DNA from: Phascolarctobacterium sp.
Lineage (GTDB): Bacteria > Bacillota > Negativicutes > Acidaminococcales > Acidaminococcaceae
DNA: 40,145 nucleotides
NCBI GenBank assembly: GCA_030523325.1
Contig: JAUNIS010000022.1
Span: forward strand, 1-40,145
Direction of reading: 5' to 3'
Position 1 is the first letter of the stretch. The number at the start of each line of letters is the position of its first letter. The position numbers and the translations under genes were made by a program. Positions 34,278 to 40,145 of the stretch are shown here, one piece after another. The notes below the pieces were generated by a model. That model saw nothing but the letters and a program-made list of their open reading frames with translations. It ran no database searches and had not been told where the DNA came from.

Positions 34278-36383
34278 TTATTTTCTGCTATACATAGGTT
34301 GCAATCTTTGCTCCATAGGTGTCTTTTCTTTAATGGAAGCAAGCTGAGCCATTTCGTAAAGCACGTTTTGAGCTGAGGTTACTTCTGCTCTATTACGTAC
34401 GCGACGATAAGCACCGTTTGATTGCATCATATGAGCGCCAACATTATCACGCAAATACAGATCCAAAACATCTTTAATGCGTGCAATATGATCTTCACTT
34501 TCTACAGGGAAGAAAAGCTCAACACGGTCATTCAAATTACGAGGCATCCAATCGGCACTGGACAAATACAGGGCTGGGTCGCCACCATTATTGAACCAAA
34601 AGATACGGCTATGCTCTAATTGACGACCAACAATGCTACGAACAGTTATGTTTTCACTAATACCCGGGATACCAACTTTAACACCACAAATACCTCTGAC
34701 AATGAGTTCAATTGTTACGCCGGCAATAGATGCTTCATAAAGCTTTTGAATAACGCCCGGGTCGATGAGAGAATTCATCTTGGCAATAATATGTGCCTCA
34801 CGTCCTGCTTTGGCATTAGCAATTTCGTTATCCACGAGAGCATAAATTTTTTCACGCAGGCCAAGCGGTGCCATGGTTAATTTGTTCCATACAGGAGGGT
34901 CGCTATAGCCAGAAAGCAAATTGAAGAACGCAGATGCATCGGCACCGAATTCATCGTTACAGGTCATGAGACCCATATCGGTGTAAAGCTTTGCCGTACT
35001 ATCGTTATAATTGCCCGTGCCAAGATGAAGATAACGACGAATGCCATTGTCTTCCTTGCGCACGATCAAAATAATTTTTGCATGGGTTTTCAAACCAACC
35101 AAACCATAAATTACATGGCAGCCAGCTTTTTCGAGACGTCTTGCCCAAACGATATTGTTTTCTTCATCAAAGCGAGCCTTTAGTTCTACTAATACTGTTA
35201 CTTGCTTGCCGTTTTCTGCTGCACGAGCAAGAGCTGCGACGATAGGCGAGTTACCAGATACGCGATAAAGAGTTTGCTTGATTGCTAAAACATTGGGATC
35301 ATCAGCTGCATCGCTGACAAATTTAACAACGGTATCGAAGCTTTCATAGGGATGATGCAACAAAATATCTTTACGGCGAATAGCTGCAAAAATATCCTCT
35401 CCCTCATCCAAAAGCTCTAAAGGTCTTTGAGGTACGAAAGGCTCATAAAGATAGGGCCACATACCAGGAAGCCCAGAGAATTTAAAGAAACAAGTCGGGT
35501 CGAGAGGCCCATTGATTTCATAAACCTCCGTGTCAGAAACATCCAGGTTTTCTTCCAAGAACTCTTTTATGCGAGAGTTATTGTTTTTGAAAATTTCCAA
35601 ACGAACGACAGCACCACGTTTTCTCTTACGCAAAGATTTTTCCATTTCTTTGAGCAAATCGACTGCTTCATCTTCTTCAACTTCAAAGTCAGAGTCACGA
35701 GTTACTCGAAAGGTAACTACGTCTAAAATTTTGCAGCCCTTAAAAAGTTCTTGGCAATAATTTGCCATGACGTCTTCCAAGAAAATGAAAGTACGTTTAG
35801 CTTCTGCAGGAATTTCAATAATGCGATCTAAAACACTAGGAACTTGGACCAATCCCATGGTACGTTCACCATCGTTGTTAATTAATTCGATGGCTAAATT
35901 TTGAGTTTTGTTAGAAATAAAGGGGAAAGGTCTCGACGCATCGATCGCCATGGGAGTAAGTACCGGATAAACAGTTTCACGAAAATATATATCCAGCCAG
36001 TCCTTGCCCATTTCAGTTAACTCGCTAACGCGACGAAAATGCAGACCCACATCATCCATTTCTTGCATTAAGCTTGCTAAATATTTAGTTTGGGTTTTTA
36101 TTTGCTCATGAGCAGCCTCACCAACGGCTAACAGTTGTTCTTTAGCCGTCATGCCAGCTAAATCACGCTTTTTATCGCCCTCGTCATAAGCATTTGCTAA
36201 ACCAGCTACACGAACCATGAAAAATTCGTCCATATTGGAAGCCGATATAGCAATAAATTTTAATCTTTCTAAAAGCGGAGTCTCGTCAACCATTGATTCC
36301 TTGAGAACACGCAGATTAAACTTCAGCCAACTCAGCTCACGATTATAAAAATATTCAGGTTTTGCTAAAGGATTAGTTTTCAT
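34278..36383 (-). CDS. ppk1: polyphosphate kinase 1
   Basis: A 701-residue PPK1, the enzyme that builds polyphosphate from ATP. N-terminal YFYNRELSWLKFNLRVL, the VSDAADDPNVLAIKQTLYR region and two catalytic histidines are visible: His434 in LKTHAKI, the autophosphorylated residue, and His591 in QLEHSRIFWF. YLHLGTGNYND and YLSSADWMPRNL flank them. Its ATG overlaps the TAA of the preceding Ppx/GppA-HD gene by one base, so both are translationally coupled in one operon. GAGAGGGTGGG serves as the ribosome site. PhoP-box-like repeats upstream of the operon suggest phosphate control. Confidence 0.96.
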   Translation of the reverse strand: MKTNPLAKPEYFYNRELSWLKFNLRVLKESMVDETPLLERLKFIAISASNMDEFFMVRVAGLANAYDEGDKKRDLAGMTAKEQLLAVGEAAHEQIKTQTKYLASLMQEMDDVGLHFRRVSELTEMGKDWLDIYFRETVYPVLTPMAIDASRPFPFISNKTQNLAIELINNDGERTMGLVQVPSVLDRIIEIPAEAKRTFIFLEDVMANYCQELFKGCKILDVVTFRVTRDSDFEVEEDEAVDLLKEMEKSLRKRKRGAVVRLEIFKNNNSRIKEFLEENLDVSDTEVYEINGPLDPTCFFKFSGLPGMWPYLYEPFVPQRPLELLDEGEDIFAAIRRKDILLHHPYESFDTVVKFVSDAADDPNVLAIKQTLYRVSGNSPIVAALARAAENGKQVTVLVELKARFDEENNIVWARRLEKAGCHVIYGLVGLKTHAKIILIVRKEDNGIRRYLHLGTGNYNDSTAKLYTDMGLMTCNDEFGADASAFFNLLSGYSDPPVWNKLTMAPLGLREKIYALVDNEIANAKAGREAHIIAKMNSLIDPGVIQKLYEASIAGVTIELIVRGICGVKVGIPGISENITVRSIVGRQLEHSRIFWFNNGGDPALYLSSADWMPRNLNDRVELFFPVESEDHIARIKDVLDLYLRDNVGAHMMQSNGAYRRVRNRAEVTSAQNVLYEMAQLASIKEKTPMEQRLQPMYSRK

Positions 36384-37933
36384 TATTTACCCACCCTCTC
36401 TAAGACTGGTGTTAAGCCATAAACATGTTCAAAGAATGCGGATTTATCTTCAAAGGTCCAAATCTCTAGAGCCATATCCACTTTACTTTCGGCTAATACG
36501 TGCATTTCTCCATTACGCACACTTACTTCGCAGGAACGAACCTTTTGTCCATAACTACGGTCGAGAGCATCTGCTAAACGAAGAATTGCTGCGAGCTTAG
36601 CGACAACTGGTATAAGTTCTTTACTTAAAGTTGGGGCATCTGGATTAGTATTACCCATCAAGGTATTCGCATGATAATAAGCAGTCAAGGCGATGATGAA
36701 TTTATCTTCTTCCGAGAAACCAATGATATCCGTAGATTTAATTAATTGATAAGTATGCTTTGAATGGCTGCGCATGGAAACAAATTTGCCAATATCATGT
36801 AAAAGACAGGCAGCTCGAAGCAAGATGCGTTCTCTATCACCCATGCCATAATTTTTCGCAATTTTGTCGAAAATCATAATCGCTAAACGTTCAACCTGTT
36901 GCACATGCTTTTTATCATATATATAACGCTCACCAATGCAATGAATCAGGCTCAATTTTTCTTGTTCTAGGTCCTTGCGCATATTTTCATTAGTTTTTTG
37001 ACCAATGAAAAGCAGCTCCATGCCTTCGATATAATTATCGTTGGTAATGATGAGTTCTTCCGCGGGAACAAGGGTCAGCAATTGCTCGTAAATGATGAAT
37101 GTAGGCAGGACGATTTCCGCAGCAGCTTCTTCAATACCATAATTGGAAATAATTTGCGCCTCATTCATACGCACAATCTTGTTGAAATATTCAAGAAATA
37201 CTGCTGCTTTAATGCGATGAATACGTTGATTTTCATCCAAATTGAGAATTTTTAAGACTAATTCTGTTTCCGTGCCGGTCAAAGTCAAATAACGAACCTT
37301 TTTCTCATGTAAAAGGCGACGCACGGGATCAATAGTAGAAGAAAGATATTCAGTAAGAGCTCTATTAAAGTGAATACTTGCTGCACGCATACGACCAAAG
37401 CTCTCTTTAATACGAATGATGCCGATATGGAAATTCTCTTGATATTTAATTTTATCGTCTTCGACTAACGTAACGCCCAATCCACCAGAAGAAATATCCA
37501 TCATTAACATGGAATCACGAGGCTCAACAACCTTGTTTTTACGCAAAGTATTACGGACCGCATAATATTTAGTAAAAATTTCTTGAGGCATGTCCATAAC
37601 ATCGACCTTGAGTCCAGTACGATTAAATATTTGATCCAAAAGAAAAACTTGGTTGGAAGCCTCGCGTACGGCTGTTGTTGCCTGCAGGATGTATTCTTCC
37701 ACGCCATACTCAAGCATGAGACGCTTAAACCCTTCTAAAATTTCGCAAATTTCATTTACCAAATTAAAAGGAATGATTTTATTTTTAAAGGTTGCCTCGC
37801 CTAAACGAATGCGTCTAGAAAGACGTTCGATAGTTTTGACTTTATCAAGGTTACGATATTCCACAATATGCATCTTGATAGATTCAGAACCTAAATGAAT
37901 AGAGGCAAGGGTTGTATAACTTTTTCTTTTCAT
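36383..37933 (-). CDS. divergent Ppx/GppA-like protein with HD domain
   Basis: A 516-residue protein with an N-terminal Ppx/GppA-type ASKHA fold (about 1-310) and a C-terminal HD domain (His379-Asp380 in LLHDIGKF, plus His390, His393 and His421). The usual phosphate motifs are altered: DIGSNSXR reads IHLGSESIK (12-20), DLGGGSTE reads DISSGGLG (146-153), and the third glycine motif reads TLTGTE. The catalytic Glu is kept (Glu118 in MPQEIF), as is Asp146. The ATG at 37933 lies 9 bases after GGAGGTG. It is coupled to ppk1. It may be a regulator or a modified hydrolase rather than a plain exopolyphosphatase. Confidence 0.85.
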   Translation of the reverse strand: MKRKSYTTLASIHLGSESIKMHIVEYRNLDKVKTIERLSRRIRLGEATFKNKIIPFNLVNEICEILEGFKRLMLEYGVEEYILQATTAVREASNQVFLLDQIFNRTGLKVDVMDMPQEIFTKYYAVRNTLRKNKVVEPRDSMLMMDISSGGLGVTLVEDDKIKYQENFHIGIIRIKESFGRMRAASIHFNRALTEYLSSTIDPVRRLLHEKKVRYLTLTGTETELVLKILNLDENQRIHRIKAAVFLEYFNKIVRMNEAQIISNYGIEEAAAEIVLPTFIIYEQLLTLVPAEELIITNDNYIEGMELLFIGQKTNENMRKDLEQEKLSLIHCIGERYIYDKKHVQQVERLAIMIFDKIAKNYGMGDRERILLRAACLLHDIGKFVSMRSHSKHTYQLIKSTDIIGFSEEDKFIIALTAYYHANTLMGNTNPDAPTLSKELIPVVAKLAAILRLADALDRSYGQKVRSCEVSVRNGEMHVLAESKVDMALEIWTFEDKSAFFEHVYGLTPVLERVGK

Positions 37934-38042
37934 CTTACACCACACCTCCCATGATATCTATAGAAAATTAGAGCATAATAATCCTCACTGTAAATATTCT
38001 TTTTCTATAACCTTTTTCCTGCCTACCTATAATCTTTTCCAT

Positions 38043-38081
38043 TAATAATTCTTTGCTAAAAATATGTTAAATTTATGTAAA
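38043..38081 (-). promoter_or_regulatory. PhoP-box-like direct repeats upstream of the ppx-ppk1 operon
   Basis: On the minus strand four hexamers lie at an exact 11-bp period: TTTACA (38076-38081), TTAACA (38065-38070), TTAGCA (38054-38059) and TTATTA (38043-38048). The Bacillus PhoP site consists of TTAACA-like repeats at this period. The last copy is weak. The region is AT-rich, so chance matches are possible. A -10-like TATAGG lies about 10 bases downstream. Confidence 0.45.
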
Positions 38082-38192
38082 ATTTTAAAGGATTGCAGGA
38101 AAAAACTGCTAAAAGAACGAATGATGTAACGAAAAGTATAAATTTAGAAATGGTAATCGGAAATATATTTTTCTTTTTTTATAAATCTAAGG

Positions 38193-38222
38193 TTGTAAAT
38201 TTTAACAAATTACATTTATAAA
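38193..38222 (+). promoter_or_regulatory. putative promoter of the canonical ppx gene
   Basis: TTGTAA (38193-38198) and TATAAA (38217-38222) are spaced 18 bp and would give a leader of about 20 nt to the gene at 38249. The rest of the 315-bp divergent region (37934-38248) shows no gene. Confidence 0.45.
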
Positions 38223-38248
38223 ATCAATGTTCTGCAATGGAGAAATAA

Positions 38249-39793
38249 ATGCAAAGAATAGCAATCATCGATATCGGTTCCAACTCAGCACGTTTAGTAA
38301 TCTCCCACATCTTTAAAAATGGTTCTTACAAAATGTTCTATAACCAAAAAGAATCTCTGCGCCTAGGTCAAAAGGTCGACGCATCTAACAATCTGACGGA
38401 AGAGGCTATAACTTCCACGATTGAAACAATAAAAAATTTTGCTTATATGTGCAAGGTGTATCATGTAAGCAAAATTATCGCTGTAGCAACTGCTGCTATT
38501 CGTAATGCCAATAACGGCAAAAAATTAGTTGACAGGGTTGAACAGGCTACTGGCATTTCCTTGGAGATTATCAGCGGCAAGCGAGAGGCTTATCTTTCCT
38601 ATTTAGGAGTAATAAACACTCTCGACGTAAAAAGCGGAATTATTTTCGACTTAGGCGGTGGCTCTACGGAATTGGTATTTTTCAAAAACTGTAAGCTTGT
38701 CGAGTCCATATCACTACCCATAGGCGCGGTTAATACTACTGTCAAGTATAACACCAGAGATACCATGCCTCCAGCAATTCAAGAGGTTGTAAAAACTTTC
38801 ATTATAAGTAAATTGTCAGTTTATCCTTGGTTAAAGCAAAATAATTTGCCGTTAATTTCCGTAGGTGGTACGGGCCGTGCTGTAGCCAAAATTATTCAAA
38901 GAGCGAAAAAATATCCTGCGACTAAGCTTCATAATTACACCTATAGTCTTGACACTTTTAATTCTTTTTTTAATAAAATGCTTGTTACCAATCTTGAGCA
39001 AAGAACAAAAATTTCTGGCTTAGGCAAGGAACGTAGCGATATCATTTTAGCAGGTATCTGCATCATTAAAGTCCTCTTTGAAGAAACCGGCGCAAAAAAA
39101 ATGATAACCTCTGGTTGTGGTCTGCGTGAAGGCTTATTCTACAATTATTACGCAGAAACTAGAAACCTTCCGAATATCATACCCGATATTCTTAAAGAAA
39201 GTACTGCAAATATGCTCGGGCTCTATGAGCCTGATGAGGCACATGCAAAACAAGTTACTAAGTATGCCCTTAGTATGTTCGACTCCTGGAAAACACTTCA
39301 TGGTTTACGTAAAAGCTACCGAAAACTTTTAGAAACCGCAGCCATGCTCCACGATACTGGCATCTCGGTAAATTACTATAGTCATGCTAGACATTCCGCG
39401 TATCTTATTCAAAATGGTAAACTTTTTGGTTTGAGTCATAAAGAACAATTTATGGTTTCCGTAATTGCAGGCTGGCACCACGGCTATTCCAAAAACTATT
39501 TTCGTGATCGTTTTTACAAAAAATTACTCACCGAAAGTAATTGGAAGGTTATGAATAAATTAGCAGTACTGCTTGCTCTTGCAGAAAGTCTAGATTTCAC
39601 CAATACCAAACAAATTCAAAAGATTGATGCATGCGTGCGAAAGAAAGAGGCTGTACTCGCCATTCATTCTCCTGGCATTCCTTCTATCGAGCTACACGAA
39701 CTCGTCGACCACAAAGCTTGGTTCAAAAAGAATTTCAACACAAACCTTTGCATTGAAGTTCAAAATGAAATTCCTCCAGAATTTGAACAATAA
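38249..39793 (+). CDS. ppx: Ppx/GppA exopolyphosphatase with HD domain
   Basis: A 514-residue member of the Ppx/GppA family that hydrolyses polyphosphate or pppGpp. All family motifs are intact: DIGSNSARL (8-16), TAAIRNANN, SGKREAYLSYLG with catalytic Glu113, DLGGGSTELV (134-143), LPIGAV and SVGGTGR. A C-terminal HD domain follows (His368-Asp369 in AMLHDTG, His384 and the GWHH segment). The ribosome site is GGAG before the ATG. It is divergent from the operon with ppk1 and the altered paralogue, so one locus holds synthesis and breakdown. Confidence 0.92.
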   Translation: MQRIAIIDIGSNSARLVISHIFKNGSYKMFYNQKESLRLGQKVDASNNLTEEAITSTIETIKNFAYMCKVYHVSKIIAVATAAIRNANNGKKLVDRVEQATGISLEIISGKREAYLSYLGVINTLDVKSGIIFDLGGGSTELVFFKNCKLVESISLPIGAVNTTVKYNTRDTMPPAIQEVVKTFIISKLSVYPWLKQNNLPLISVGGTGRAVAKIIQRAKKYPATKLHNYTYSLDTFNSFFNKMLVTNLEQRTKISGLGKERSDIILAGICIIKVLFEETGAKKMITSGCGLREGLFYNYYAETRNLPNIIPDILKESTANMLGLYEPDEAHAKQVTKYALSMFDSWKTLHGLRKSYRKLLETAAMLHDTGISVNYYSHARHSAYLIQNGKLFGLSHKEQFMVSVIAGWHHGYSKNYFRDRFYKKLLTESNWKVMNKLAVLLALAESLDFTNTKQIQKIDACVRKKEAVLAIHSPGIPSIELHELVDHKAWFKKNFNTNLCIEVQNEIPPEFEQ

Positions 39794-39814
39794 AATTTTG
39801 TTTCTCTCAATAAT

Positions 39815-39857
39815 AAAACTAACCCCATGGTTTTTAAGGAGCCATGGGGTTAGTTTT
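39815..39857 (+). terminator. terminator of the ppx gene
   Basis: A perfect 16-bp inverted repeat (39815-39830 with 39842-39857) carries A-runs and T-runs at its ends, so it can stop transcription in both directions. It begins 22 bases after the ppx stop. Confidence 0.9.
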
Positions 39858-40145
39858 ATATAATTTAAGATAAATGAATGTAATTTTAAATGAAGCCTAG
39901 AAACCCCTGCTTTTTTGATTTAAAGTGTAAAAGCATACAAAAAGTTCCTTTTAAATTTCGATTAAACGCAAAAAAGAAATGAATAATTCCACAATCCGTC
40001 GAGAATACGCGGAAGCAATGCTTAATGTTTCCGCAACCCAGCGATTAAACGCAGAAAGGGGCTTAAAAGATTTGATTTAAACAAGGCCGCAGGAGCAAAA
40101 ACTTTCAAAACTTCATTACGACACAGAAAACAAAATATCTATGGA
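39858..40145. other. end of window, no firm gene
   Basis: An AT-rich stretch with a 12-bp direct repeat (CGATTAAACGCA at 39959-39970 and 40042-40053). One short frame with good codon use lies at 39979-40080. No promoter or RNA gene is recognised. Confidence 0.4.
39979..40080 (+). CDS. possible small protein of 33 residues
   Basis: A short frame from ATG to TAA encodes 33 residues with a charged, helix-favouring composition (it begins MNNSTIRREYAEAML and ends GLKDLI). No ribosome site is present before the ATG; only AAAGAA is seen. I do not recognise it. It could be a small protein, the fragment of a lost gene or chance. Confidence 0.25.
   Translation: MNNSTIRREYAEAMLNVSATQRLNAERGLKDLI

Noticed and set aside
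39959..40053. 12-bp direct repeat CGATTAAACGCA as an attachment site
   Set aside because: The copies are only 83 bp apart, with no integrase or insertion signs; it may be chance.

Overview
The window reads as chromosomal DNA of an anaerobic, AT-rich member of the Bacillota. A diderm Negativicutes-type bacterium is the most likely source. The basis is the mix of a TRAP transporter, AzlCD, GltS, a short clostridial-type ThiC, LarE, signal-peptide proteins of the DUF3298 type, strong AGGAGG ribosome binding sites and Bacillus-like sigma-A promoters. The genus cannot be fixed from the sequence. No phage, transposase, plasmid or CRISPR gene is visible; the gene content is core metabolism plus transport, and most genes lie on the minus strand.

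Layout. 1-300: a tRNA operon (Asn-Glu-Val, minus strand) behind a consensus promoter. 700-5110: a YhcH-family protein, an ABC-F ATPase, a family-4 uracil-DNA glycosylase and a secreted class 3 lipase. 5180-6490: a cation-diffusion-facilitator efflux pump behind a leader that matches the NiCo (Ni2+/Co2+) riboswitch. 6660-12150: glycerol kinase, a complete TRAP transporter operon (dctP, dctQ, dctM) and a glycerophosphodiester phosphodiesterase. 12240-13260: the AzlCD branched-chain amino acid exporter. 13460-15160: thiC under a TPP riboswitch, next to a 199-bp element with 39-bp inverted ends that seems to supply the -35 box of the thiC promoter. 15180-20750: a DUF3298 protein, a DUF554 membrane protein, a WYL regulator, a small HAD protein, and an SDR/flavodoxin pair divergent from a LysR regulator. 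20800-25230: PcrA helicase, a membrane-anchored esterase-like protein and an aldo/keto reductase. 25490-28860: tRNA-Arg(CCU), an orphan hybrid histidine kinase and an unrecognised 115-residue protein. 29040-34200: gamma-glutamyltransferase, LarE, an MFS transporter and the GltS glutamate symporter. 34270-39800: a polyphosphate locus with ppk1, a Ppx/GppA-HD paralogue with altered phosphate-binding motifs, and a divergent canonical Ppx/GppA-HD gene, with a PhoP-box-like repeat array between them.

How it fits together. Lipase, glycerol kinase and glycerophosphodiesterase would together support glycerol and lipid scavenging. The TRAP, GltS and GGT genes point to carboxylate and glutamate use. 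The polyphosphate block pairs synthesis (PPK1) with two exopolyphosphatase-like proteins. Several expression controls can be read directly: two riboswitches, an intercistronic hairpin between dctP and dctQ, LysR-type palindromes and the Pho-like repeats. I did not find a wholly new multi-gene system. The best candidates for new biology are the divergent Ppx/HD paralogue co-encoded with ppk1, the inverted-repeat element that donates a promoter half to a riboswitch-controlled gene, and the unrecognised 115-residue protein.
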